Shown here piece by piece: positions 26,121 to 39,937 of a stretch of 64,000 bases of DNA. The position numbers and the translations under genes are program-made. Numbering within the stretch: position 1 is the first letter of the stretch; each line of letters begins with the position of its first letter. The stretch comes from Hirundichthys speculiger (Eukaryota > Chordata > Actinopteri > Beloniformes > Exocoetidae): positions 1,022,001-1,086,000 of the forward strand of contig JAGFBZ010001548.1 of the NCBI GenBank assembly GCA_018398805.1, read 5' to 3'. The notes under the pieces were generated by a model that was given only the letters and a program-made list of their open reading frames with translations, did not search any database and was not told where the DNA came from.

Positions 26121-29100
26121 ATAAGGGCTGGGCATTAATTTATTAACGGCGACATTTATTTTATCGCGCGTTAACGCATGTTGCTCACATGCTTTTGTTT
26201 TGAAAAGTCTGTTACTGGCTGCTGCGGAACCGGAAAACAATTGGCAGGTAAGCTAAAAACAGACATGGAGAACGGTAAAAATCTGTGTACTTTACAGTTC
26301 AGGTAGCAATTCAGATACCAATATTAACAATTCTGTCTAAAAAAAAAAAAAAAAAAAAAAATTCTGGACTGCAACAAAACTTTTGCATCATTCATCCATG
26401 TTACATCACATCTGCTCCATGTGGCAACTGTTCTTTTTTTGGGGGAGGAAACATCCATTTATTATTTAGATTTATTTACAATTTATGTGATTCAAAATTA
26501 TGGTTGTGTGAAAACAATATTTGAGAAAACATTTTTGAGTAGTCAAGTCAGGATGGGGTCTTGTAGACACGTGGATGGTTTAGCATCAGTGATGGTTGAG
26601 GTCAGCTCAGAGAGGTCTATAGGAGAGAAACAGTCCAGAGTCAGGTCTGGACTGGGGGAAGATACTGAAGCTGTAGAAACATCCACCGCTGTTGGTGGTT
26701 GGGCTTGGCTGATTTCCTCTCTAATTTTGATGATTTTACTGTTGAAGAAGCTTATAAAGTTTTCACTATTAAGAGCTCCAGGAATGCACGGTTCAACAGA
26801 GTTGTGTCTTGATCAGCCTGGCTACAGTGCTGAACAGAAAACATGGGTTTTTGTTTTCTTTTATTAACAAATAATAAGCTGTCTTAGCATAACAAAGGGC
26901 TTTTTTTTTTTTTTAAATCTATACTGTTAGACTATCTTTCCACATCCAACAGGAGTCTACTGATTTACAGGAATACCAATTCCTTTTCATTGTATGCGTG
27001 TTTTGTTTCAGTATGCAGATATGCAAATTATATCAGGGAGCTCCTATGGTAAGAGACCCTCTTTTTTAGAGGGGGAACAGAATCTAAAACTAAATGTAAT
27101 ATATGTGCAGTATTTTTGGCAAATCCATCAATATTTTCCATATGTCTTGTGGTTAAATAAATATTAATGGTCACTGGAAATCCACTTGCTTTTCACCCGT
27201 TGAAAGCTAGAAATAAACTTTGTTACTCTGTGCATACACAACAGCACTTGCACATGCAGTGCACATATTTATGGGTCCAAACCACCTATAGCCTGAAACA
27301 AAGATGTGCCAAACCGTTTTAGAGGATTTCAGCACAGCACCATGGAAATAGGCTCCATCATCTATCCATTCAGAGCACTTACCCATTTTTTGGCTTCATT
27401 TCTGTGTTTCGCAAGGTCCTATCTTTTATACATACATACCTATTCAAGCACTTTAGCTAGACTTCACGTCAAGTGGTGTTGAATCCTGACTTTTTTTTTT
27501 TTTACTTTAACCAGCGTTTGCTTATCTTGTTTCCTACAACCTCTCTCCTCCTCTCTTCCTCTTTTCTCCAGGATAATCTGAGACAATTGATCATGATTCC
27601 TTTGCCAGACGTGCTGCTGCTTGGCAAGAATCCTTACTGTGGTATGCTCTTTTAAAATGGCTCACAATGTTCCTTATCTTCTCTCTATTCTCTTTTGTAT
27701 TTGTTTGCTGCTGTTCAAACAACTTGTTTTCACATGAATATCATTGGGGGGAAAAAAAACATCCAACAATAAAAGTACCAATTATTAATTGATTTGGAAA
27801 ATAGCAACAATGCAAAATATATAATCTATGTTTTAAATAGTCAATGTTCTTGCATTTTCTTCTTTAAAAAAGAAAAGAAAGGCTTCTCTACATTTATGAC
27901 AGTGCCAGTTTTCTCCCAAAAAAGACTGTTTGAGATCTTTCTGAGACTATTTTAATTTAACTGTTTACTCTCAGTCTGATAGCTGCACTGGCTTGTGATT
28001 GCAAGGCCTTGGCAAGTGGTGACCCATATTCACTAACTAGAATTCTGTTCAGTTGAACTGCATGCTAGCAGTCCTTCATAATTCCATCTGGGTGACCCAG
28101 CTTCAGATAATAACCTATTTCTACCCCCCCTGTAGAGCAAAGTCTGGATGAAATGAAGAAACTTTTACTGTTATTGTTGGGTTGTGCAGTCCAGGTAATG
28201 ACTGACATTCAATATCAATGCAGTATCACTTGCCTCATATGTGCATGGTATGTTTTTTTAACTTGTCAAATATATGTTTATTTTGGCATATTTGCAGTGT
28301 GAGAAAAAAGAGGAATACATCGAGAGGATCCAGACACTTGATTTTGACACAAAAGCTGCAATAGCTGCACACATTCAAGAGGTATCTGACAGGATTGTTA
28401 TACAGAACATTGTGTACATCCACAGATGTGTTCACAGTGTATCTTTCATTTCCCACAACTCGGACTGTTCCTTTCCATGTGTAAAAGTTGACCCACAGCC
28501 CAGAGAATGTGCTGGATCTGCAGCGGCTGGAGTACACTGACATGCACCCAGAGGAGATGGAGGCAGTTGTGAGGAGCATGGCCACACACCTCCAACTCTT
28601 GCTCAATCAGAGGGCTACCCTTCTTGAGGTGCCAGATTGAAGTGGACATTTCCTATTAATTTTACAACTTATTACAACATATTTTCAAAATGTCCTTGTA
28701 TTTCGATTATAAAGAAAAGACATATTGCCAGTACAGATATTTTAAAAAGCTGAGAATGAGTTATATGTACTCCCTAACCCTATGCACTCTTCACTCCTCC
28801 CTCTAGACTATAACAGAGCTAATGCAAGAAAAGGAAGGAGTTGGTAGCTTGCGCAGTAGCCCCTCTACTCCACCGTCAAACCAACAGCAGCAGGCAGGGA
28901 CCCAGCAACACATGGTGGTGGAGCTAGCTGACTCGAAGGCAAAAATCAGACGACTTAGACAAGAAATGTAAGTATGCCAAAGATTAAGATGTTTTGTTTT
29001 TTTTTTTTTGACATTTTACTTCTTCATTACAAGGTAATGGAGGGGCCAAAGCCTGTACCAGTTGTCAGAAAAGAACAATTTTATCTATTACTTTGAGTGG

Positions 29101-30499
29101 AAACAAATACATCTTGCTGTCTAACACTTTATTTGCTTCATTTATGTTTTGCCTTTTTTTTTTTCCAATCATAATTTTTATTACGTTTCAGCTAAAAAGT
29201 CACCTGAACCATACAAATTAAGAAACTTGTTGTGTTGACGTGGAGATATTTGCAGTATTGCATTGGGATGTGACTGGAGTTATATCACTTTTCTATGGCA
29301 GTGGTTCTCAAACTTTTTTTTGTGCCCCCCCCCCCCTTATAGAGAAAAATATTTGTTGTGGTTCAAATCTCTTCTAAAATCCCTCATCTAAAACACAGTC
29401 TTTGTGTGTTAACAGAAAGTTGATGTACTTCATTGACTGTAAATATTAGACACACAGCATCCGGTCATGTGACCCATAGATTTATACAGAGAGCATTTGA
29501 AGCGTTTTTTTTCCTCAAACTGCTCGGCACCATGTAACAAAGAGGCAGGACCAGCAGTGCAGAGAAGCTGCACCATCTCTCATTTCTCATCCACCTCTCC
29601 CCCCACCCCCGCACAGCCAGTTCTCTGTTCTCTGTAAATACTCACGTACAGTTTGTTAATATCCTCTACCAAGAGTGTTGTTTTTATCTTATCTCTTTCT
29701 TTATCTCTATCTCTTTATTTATGTGTGTGCCTGCCGGGAGTCGTGCAAAATTTCGTTATGCTTGCATAATGACAATAAAGAGACTTGAATCTTGAACGCC
29801 CCACCAGTTAGCTGTTTTTAGCCTTTAGCTTGGCTGATTTAGCTTCTGCTAACCCAGAAGCTACAATTCATGTTATTTTATATTAACTTCTTTTTTTGCC
29901 TCCGTGAGCAAAAGCCACGGTCCACCGTGGGCTTCACCACAGAGAAACCAACTTACAACCAACCCTGTAAGTCCCTGTAAAATTTCCACTTCAAAGAGTC
30001 CTGGAAGCATGTATCATGAGCAGTTCGGCTCCATTAGCCGAGTGGCACTGCCGGCCTGGCGTGGAGCTGTTACCTGACTCGGCTGAAGGCACTCCAGGCT
30101 TCAGCTTAGCTAAGGAGCCAAGCAACCTCTTGGCCAACAGCTTTGCGTGTTGGCCAGTAGCCAGCTGAGCCAAGCTCACAGAAATTCATTTTAGGACTCT
30201 TCCAGTTGGAACTGTGCTGGGACCTGGAGTAAATCATCTGGAACCTGGAACCACCTTCAGTGGCGACATGAAATGACTGCCACAGTTAGCATGGCTAAGC
30301 TAAACTTCATACTTAGTCCTTAGATTCTTTCAGAGCAACCACAGCCAGTCACAGTGATATGTTAGTACAAGCAACATAACACAACAACATCATCAATACA
30401 TGAGAAAGTAAGGTTTTGTTGCGCCCACCCTGTGGTAACTGTGGGCCCCCCAGTTTGGGAATCACTGCTCTATGGGAGTAATTGTCATAAATAAAAAGG

Positions 30500-30582
<83 letters not shown>

Positions 30583-31647
30583 TTAGTTAGTGGCTCTAGT
30601 GACCTTAATTGACAGTGTACAAGAAAAAAAGTGGGTCAGTCATGCAGCAAAGGGTTGCAGACTGGGAGTTGAACCTTTGACCTTTGTAGGAAGACTGTAG
30701 CTTCTGTATATGGGCTGCCTGCTTCAACCACTGAATTATCCAGTCGCCTGGAATCGTCATTTTTAAGCACTAAGACTGATGTATATATGATTACATTTTT
30801 ATATGTGAGATACAATTGTTCAAGTCACTTGTATATATCTAATAAAAATACACATAAAACGTGCTATATAAATTAGTATTAACATCTGAATACATGAACT
30901 GAACAGTTTTTTTTTCTGAAATTTCTGTCTTTACTGATATAGTTGAGCATGATCAAACGCTCTGAGAAATCTTTACATGAATTTGCAGATTTTGACCAAA
31001 GTATGATGCAAGGATCATCTTTATACCTGATTTTAACAAATCAAATGAAATTACTTTCAGTGAATTTGTTGTATCTTGTATCACTTTCACTGTTTAATTT
31101 GTTGTTTGGCTTTATTGTGTTGAAATGTTACATTTTATAGTTTAGGGTTAGCTCTTCTCTGGGGCTGCAAATGGAGAGTGAATGAGAGGCAGTGGGAGAG
31201 ACAGTACAGGATAAGAGATGCCGTGTGAAATTTGGCCCACATTGCTTCCCGCTTGGCAGGTTGCAGGGCTAAGCACTATCGCTGACCCACATTTGCTCTG
31301 CATTTGAGCAGATAGTGTATGCACACATGCACACACACACACAGACGCTCACACAAACCCTGATCCAATCAAAGTCTCATTTCCATCTTTGCTCTTCGGG
31401 AAGTACAGTATATTGAAAATTGCCCATCATTGCAGCATCAACATGTGCAATATCAATATTGTGAAAACCAAACCACAATAAATGGGAATTCTGGGGGGTT
31501 AAATCAAACCATTAGTTTGTATTTTGCTTTTAAACTTGAACATGAAAAACTCAAATTTGAAGTTCTCAGATTCATTTGAATCAATTATTTCCTTTCACTT
31601 TAACATTCATTTTGGACTTTTATGCTCTTGTTTTTTGTTGTTTTTTT

Positions 31648-31682
<35 letters not shown>

Positions 31683-34600
31683 TGTTGTTCTTTTGTGTGT
31701 GTGTTTTTTTTTCACTTTCAGGTCATATTTTTTCAGGCTTAGATTTATGCCAGGTTCATGCCAGATTTTGCTGTTCAATAACTACTTTAATACTTTGAAA
31801 ACTTCCCACTTCCACATGTGGCTATGCCATATTCAATACGGCTATCGAAAAAAAAAACAATCTGGAACTGGAAAAAGATCCGAAACTGAAAGAATCTGAA
31901 AAAACATAAAATTTGTAACTGCAAAAAAAAGGACGAGAGGTCAAAATTTCAAAATGTATGTTCAAGTAAAAATAAATAACTTATTCAAAAGAATTTGAGA
32001 ATTGAATCAAAATCATAATTCAACTTGAATAAAAGCATTTCCTTCTCTTTGTTTGTATATCATGTTTATTTCAATATCAAAAACATCGAACTTTCAGTTT
32101 CAAATTACAATTTTTTCATTGAAAAGTTTTTTGTTTTATATTTTTAAATAAAACTAAAGTCCATGATATAGCTCCATAGAACTCGGTCATATTTCTATGT
32201 GCCATGCATTTACCCTCTGAATGTCAATAATATATTTAGCATATCAAATGGATGTTCACAAGGCAAGGCAAGTTTATTTGTAAAGCACAATTCGTACACA
32301 AGGCAATTCAAAGTGCTTTACAGATACAGAAAATCACAAGAAGACAAATAGTCATTCCATAAATCATACAAGCATAAAAATAATCGTTAATACATTTAAT
32401 TAAAAAGAGATAGATATGTATATGACAACTGAAAGGATTTTATCTGCACTCTTCATTTTCAATTTAATTTATTATCTGAGTATCATCTACATAGTAGTAC
32501 GGCTGACATCTGGCTGTGAGCGCATGTTGTCACAGGCCAGAGGTGTTGAAGTAGCCCTGGATAGCAGGGCCGGCCAGTCCCTCGCGTCCATCTCAGCAGA
32601 CTGGGCTTTGCCTGTGACTTGTCCTCCCTTCTCTCTGTGAGATGATTTAGTCTTTGGTTTAGCACCAAATGCTTTCCAGACAGGACTGATAGTGGGAGAG
32701 TTGTAACCTCTGTCCTCTTTTTTCTTCCCAGATATCTTTGTGCTAATTAGCTGTGGGTTAGCAGGCTCTTGTTCGTTATCTTTTGCCAATGGTAAAGTTG
32801 TTTCATCACCACATAATCCATTTTGGAGGGTTTGTTAATCTGTTTACTGTCGCAAACAGGATACGGGAGTTGATACTGTAGTTTTTGATAATTTCAGAAA
32901 AATAACTCCCTTGTTCTACGCAATGTTTGGTGGAATGCACACAACTTTTCTTTGTAAATCTCATAATGGATCTGGTGGATCATTGACTTGCGCTGTTTCC
33001 ATTCAGCTCTCCGGCACTCCCTTCTCTGTGCCCTGACTGAATTTTCTCTTCCCCATGGCACCTTTTGCCTACTTTTAGCCATTCTAACCTTGACAGGAGC
33101 AATGGTATCCAAAACCTTTAAAACACTTGATGTGTAAGAATTCAACAGATCATCAACATTAAACATGGGGTATTCTCAAACCGAATCATTTCCATAAACT
33201 GTGTCCCTGTGCTGTCATTTATGAGTCTTCTCTGAACACCCGCAGACCCAACTGCTAGTTTGGGTGAAACTGACAGGTCAAAGAAAAAGCAAAAATGATC
33301 AGATAAAGCAACATCAACAACATCCACATTTGAAATAGCAACACCCTTTGAGATAAGCAGATCTAAAGTGTGCCCCCTTTTGTGGGTGGGTTCAGTCACA
33401 TGCTGAGTTTAGACCAAACATTTCGAAGAAAAGCTGTAAGTTCTTTTGCTTATTTGTCATGGGTTACATCTACATGCACATTCAAGTCCCCTGTTATGAC
33501 CAAACAGTCAAAATCAGTGCACACAACTGAAAGTAGTTCAGTAAAATCATCAAAAAAAAAACAATTCTGTGGTGGTTTGTAAATAGCGATATAGAGAATG
33601 GAAGATTGTTTCATCTCCATTTTGAATGACACATATTTAAATGATGAAAAAAACCCAAATGATAACTTGTGTGTGAGTATATTGTCCCTGAATGTGGCAC
33701 AAACACCACCACCCCTCTGATTTTGTCATGTTTCAGACAAAGGTAAAGTTAGATGGACTAGATTCAATCAGGACTGGATTGGCTGTGTTTTTGTCCAGCC
33801 ATGTCTCAGTTAAAAACATAAATCAAGATTGTATGAGAAAATAAAACTATTAATTAAGAATGATTTGTTACTCAAAGATCTGACATTGAGTACTGCATGT
33901 TTGAGGTTAGCTGGGGTTAAACTGGATGCTGTGTTCTTGCAAGGGATATGGATAAGATTTCTCTGATCAGACACTCTGACTGTTCCTCTCTTATCTAATC
34001 TTTGTGGTTTGACGATAGTCATTATTTTAGAAGAATACACTCCCTCTCTGGACCCCTGGTTGATATGGGGTTTAGCAATGGAAAGGCCCCTAGCGTCCTA
34101 GAGAAGTTGACGCTGTTGGAACCAACAGCTCTGGGCACTGATGGTGGGGCCTGAGCTGGTGGGGCTTTGCTTGGTGGAGGAGGCTGAGGAAGGAGAGGGG
34201 CACGACTCTTCTTTGAGGACAGAGTCCTTGATCTTGTGATGTCTGGGGTGAGGGGAACTATTTTAATCCCTGATCAGGATCAGAAAGTCTCATGGGTGAC
34301 GGTGGAGACAAGAATGGTGGTGAAGCATCATTGGAGGGTGTAGATGCAGCAGGTGAGTCCCAGGGTTATGGTGAGGGCCGTGGTGAAGGTGATCCACTAC
34401 TCCAAAGTTTTTATTTTTTTCAGTATCTAAATAGGCTTTACAGTTTCTGGTTCCTATGAAAAGAGTAGCAGGAAGACACTTATACCACATATTTAAATAC
34501 CTGATTTATTTACAGTTTACATAGTTATATTGTCTTTGCATATATCATCAGTGATATCCCATATTGCATATTTTAATAATACTGCGCAGCCCTATTTGCT

Positions 34601-37600
34601 CTCCTACCAGTCATCTCTACTGGATTGTCCTCTCTGGTTGGGATTCACATAACTGTTCCCTCTGAGCAAACACAGGATTTTGCACTTTGCACCTTTTGAA
34701 ACTGAACTGCTTTTTTCTATGCAGATTAATATATCTTGAATATGCAAAAGGCTATCTTTACAAGTATATCTCTTTCTTCACATGCGTATAGGAAAGAAAA
34801 TAATAAGGGGTTTGATTAGCGCTATCATTGAAACTTTAGGTCTGAATGACTTATGTACATGTTTGTCCTACAAGTTTGTAGTCACAGCAGTAAAGAAGGC
34901 CTCATTTTGAATTTTCTCTCCACCCTACCTACCCCCCCTACCTGAATGTGTGTCGGCATTGCTCATATGACCACAGAGAGGAGAAAAGTGAACAGATAGT
35001 TGACTGTAGACATGAGCTGGAGAACATGGAGGCAGAGCTGAAGAGGATCCAACAGGAGGTATGACGTCAGGACCAAAGAAATCACAGTTGTTGACAAACG
35101 GTAACCTCCTGAGACCTCTACAGCTATCACAGATGAACATAATTAACACCAAACTCAAACTAAAATAGCTTGTCAGTCACAACTTAACTCTGGCCTAAAG
35201 CATACTCTGCTTTATTAACCATTTACTCACAATTGGATCCCAGCTCACAAAAGAAATATTGTGCATTATTAAATCACAATAATTACAAAATCATTAAGAA
35301 AACATTTGCTGTTGCCAAAGATCATATGAGAAATAGGATCTTTTTCTTTCAATCTTTTTCTTAAACTGACATAATTTTACCACCGTAGTTGCCCTGTCCT
35401 TTGTATGAGAAAGAATGTAGATTTAAACCTCTTATAATTTGGATTCACTTTTTAACACTCGAATTTCCATCTGTCTTGCCATTAAATTACCTTTATTTAT
35501 TTGTGATGAGCACTTTCAGCATCTGTTTGCAATTAAAATTGACCATATTCGGACAAGCAAGTTTATCTCTATTCCTGAAATCTTATTCGGACGAAATCTA
35601 TTTATTTATTGACTAATATCCATTGAAATATGGAATTATTTTCAGAAAGAGTGCCGGCACATTGATCAGAATGAATTGAATCTAACTTTCATGAGAAAAG
35701 TGAACCTTTTTTGAAAGGGAAGTCAGTTTCTAGTGGCGGTGTCTGGTATTGTTCGTCTGTGGTTGAGAATGGATTTCTTTGTCCATCTTCTTAAAGCTTA
35801 TGGTGACAGATTAAGTCACATTTGTAGGATCCAGAGCAACATAATTCAGTTCAGTTAAATTCAATTTAATATAACTGAAACAATATTTTAAAGGCTGTAG
35901 AGGTAAATTTACTCTAAGGCTTTTGCATAAATCACGTCTCTGTGTGAATCCTCATTAGAACTCTCAGCTGCTTATGGATGCACGTGCTGCTCGTACCTAC
36001 CGTGATGAGCTGGATGCCCTGAGAGAGCGAGCTATCAAAGCGGACAAGCTGGAGAGTGAAGTCGGACGCTACAGGGAGCAACTGCACAAGATGGAGTTTT
36101 ACAAGACCAAAGTGGAGGTTGAATCAATATAAATATTTTCAGAGTTATTCTAAAGAACTGGCTACACATGCTAATTATAAGGATATTGCTGTCATATAAC
36201 AAATTTTGTTATTCATATTAATGAATATTTATATAATTAACTATTGATAAGATATGTAAAATGTAAGGAAAAAATATTTTTATTTTCAACTGTCTAGGAG
36301 ATGGACAATGATTTGATTATATCCACAGTGAAAGGTGGTGATGATGATTAAATACATACAAAGTATGGGGAAAATTCAGTTGAATAACTTTTAGAATAAT
36401 AATATGAATCTTTTTTACTCATTAGGAGTTAAAGGAGGATAACAGGGTCCTCCAAGAGACCAAAGAAGTGTTGGAGGATCAGCTGGAAGGCTGGAGGGCA
36501 CGTACAGACAAAATCCACCAACTGGAGAAGCAAAGTCTGCTGCTGAAGTCCCGGGTCCATGACATGGAGCAGGTCAGACAACTGCACACTTTGTTCCTTC
36601 GCCAAGCCAAGAGCCAAGGCAGAAATATGTGATCACTGCAGTTTGTCTATTTAAAAAGCAAGATTACACAAAAATCACAGAGACAGATTTAACACAACCT
36701 GCTGGACAGCTGGAGTATGTGCAAAAGAAATGCCCATATCATTTTTAGCTGGACTGGGATCACTCGTGGTTTTAGAGGGTGGAGTGAAACACTTTACTTT
36801 ATTTCACTCTCCTTCTCAGTGGAGTGGGCTTCTTTAGAAATGGTGTTTAAGCTTTGTGTTACGCTCTAACCAAGATACAGAAAATGTAAAATGATTTGTG
36901 AGGGTGGGTGGAGAAAAACATCTGAGGGCTGCATAATGCTACAGGGATGTCTCATGTCAGATTTATGTGTTAATAGTCACAGCTGACATCAAAATAATGA
37001 TTAACAGAAATAGCTTTTTTTTTCTTTTTTTGAGATTTGCATGGGTAATACAGTTTAAAATCAAAGGATTTATTGGCCATTTGTAGATGAACAGGTTTTG
37101 TTCTTGTGGTGTTGATGTTACTTTATGTTTTTATTTCAGCAAAGAAAGGCAGATAGGAGGCGCATTGAAGGGTTGCAGGAAGGAGAACGTGGCTTTGTCT
37201 CTGGCTCAGCGGAGAAGCATGGAGGAATCCCAGCATCTGGGCTGGGAGCTGGAGCAGCTGTCTAAGACCACAGAAAACGTCCAGGGTAAGAGATGGTGTT
37301 AAGATGATTTAATGGGAGCCATTAATGAGTGATACAGGAAGGATAAGTAAAGATATATTAATTAATAAAGCAAATAGTGCAAGAACGATTGTGCACAACT
37401 GTTACATTTATTTTTTTTTTTTGATTTGCAAGAAATGGACTTTTGTAATCTTGGTTACTGTTTGAAGCTTGTTTTTTTTTTTTCCAGCACACTTAGACAG
37501 AGGTTGTTTTTAAGATGATGGTTTAACTTCAGATTATGTTTCTCCAACCTTTAAATTAGTTTAATATTAAAACTAAACATTTTTTTCAAACTATTTTTCG

Positions 37601-39861
37601 CACCAGAAATCATTATTAATGGCTGCCAAATAGCTTACCTGGTTGATTAGATAGATCATATATTGAGGCTACAGTCCTCCTGCAAAGGTTGCATGTTTGA
37701 CTCCCGGTATGTGACCCTTTGCTACATGTCTTCCCCCTCTCCCTGTGCCATTTTCAATTAAGGCCACTAGAATAGAATGAATAAACAAAATAAATAAAAA
37801 TATTTTTTTAAAAAAGGAAATCATTATTGAACTTGAACTTGAACTTGTCTTGCCGAAAAACTAAGTAAAAGTCTGCTTACCTTTTATTACGATGCTTCAA
37901 CTCCTGGTGCCCCTGAGATTTAATGCCATCAGATGTTTCCATATTGTCAAAAGGGACCTGTTTGGTGTATAGAAATGCACTGTCTGCTGAACTGTCAGCA
38001 AACTGCTACGTATTAAAAAGCTTTCTCTCACTGTGTTATGCATAATTTAGGGGAGTTGTCAGAAATGTGAAAAGGAAGAACTGATTTCATTTTGGCTGTG
38101 AATCCGGAAGAAATCCTGGATCATCATTGGGGTCAATGGGGCCGAAAATTTTGTTTCTCAATATCTCCGTTAATTATTGCCCAAAACTCATGAAATTTGA
38201 CTCAGGGATTGACAGTGGAAACCTCTATCAAATTTCAAAGGCTGATCCAGATCTGATCCAGAACGTGGATTTTATCACAATCTGTAAATTGCTATATGGG
38301 GGAACTGTTGTGCTTGGCGGAGGTCTGCGCTCTCTGAGTGCTTTTCTAGTTTTGTATGGGAAGACAAGAAATATTTAATTGTCTCCACGGAACTCTGCTT
38401 AATTATACACTAATTTTAAACAGTTTCACTAAACTAGTATATATCCACTATTGTTTGACGGAACCCAAAAACCCCATAATAGACTGCTACTATGTATTTT
38501 TTTAAAGGGCAGCAAACTCTAAGCGAGGAGGTCAGTGAAAGGAACCATAGTCGGATGCTGAAGCTAGAGAAGGAGAACCAAACTCTTCTGAGGACCATCG
38601 AGGAGCTCAGAGCTGTAACTCATAACAGCAGCACTAAAACCAAACATAGTAACTATGCAGTCGACTTTACCTCTTCAATGGAAGATTCATCAGCGTTGCA
38701 GACCTCCTGCTCGGTTATAGAGAAACACACAGCTGTAACGCCCCTCGGCATACTGACACAGCAGATTGTGAACAAACAATCAAGCTGCCATCAGCAACTC
38801 CATGCAGAAGAGCTGGACGGAGGAAAGAGTGAAATCCTACACAGGGATAATGGAGACAGTCATAAGCAGGAGAAAGCAGAGCTTGGGGATCATTTCAGTG
38901 AAGAACATTTAAACAAAATTATGTCGGATCTGGAAGTCTTAGAAAATAACAACAACAGGGTCCATTGTTTGGTTGGATCACATTATCACTCCCCTAGTTC
39001 AAAGAGCAGCAGTCCTTGCCATGATGACATCTTTACAGGTCTTCCTACATGTTCATCCTATTCCTCTAAACACACCCAGCGACTCGGAGGCCAAGTGCAG
39101 GGCTCTGGACACAGTTAACCAGCAACTACAAGCTTCTCTTGAAAATAATGGTAGGTTCTGTAGATCAGCGTCAAATATTAATAAATATTCTATAAATATA
39201 TTATGGAATTTTTATAAAATTGTGTACTTCCTGTTTGCCCTCCTCCATTTCTTGAGACCGAAAAGTTCAACGTTTGGAAGCAGAGGTTCGGGAGCTGGAA
39301 GCTGAGAATCAGACTTTGCAGACCTCCGTAGAAGAACTTCGGATCTCTGCAAAACGTCTGGAGCAGCTAGAAACAGAGAAGCAGACCTTGGAGCATGAAA
39401 CAACATCTCTGGAGAGAGACAAGAGGCAACTAGAGAAAGAGAATCGACGGCTCCGGCAGCAGGTAGAAAACCTTGTTTTCATAGTATACACTTGTCCTTT
39501 GCAAACCTGAGGGTGGACAGTTTTTGAAAGACTTATTAAAAGTTAAAATGACTCATGTTCTATCAACATCTGTTCTAGGCTGAGATTCAGGAAGCAAACT
39601 TAGACAGCAGCAACATCTGTATGGCTACGTTAGAAAGAGAGATGCGTCTTCTAGTGAAGGAGGTGGAGGGCTTAAGGGAAACTGCTGAAAGAGTCAAAAG
39701 CCTGGAGACAGAGAACAGACAACTGGCCAAGCGAGCTGCTATTGACCAGAGAACCCTTGCAACCCTTAGAGAGGTGAGAATTTCTTAAGTATACAATCTC
39801 CCCTTACCTGTAGTTATGATTATTTACAAGTATAATACAATATCTCCTTAAATACACAAGT

Positions 39862-39937
<76 letters not shown>

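Noticed and set aside
37625..37760. tRNA-like sequence
   Set aside because: It is the head of a SINE; no intact cloverleaf and it sits inside an intron.
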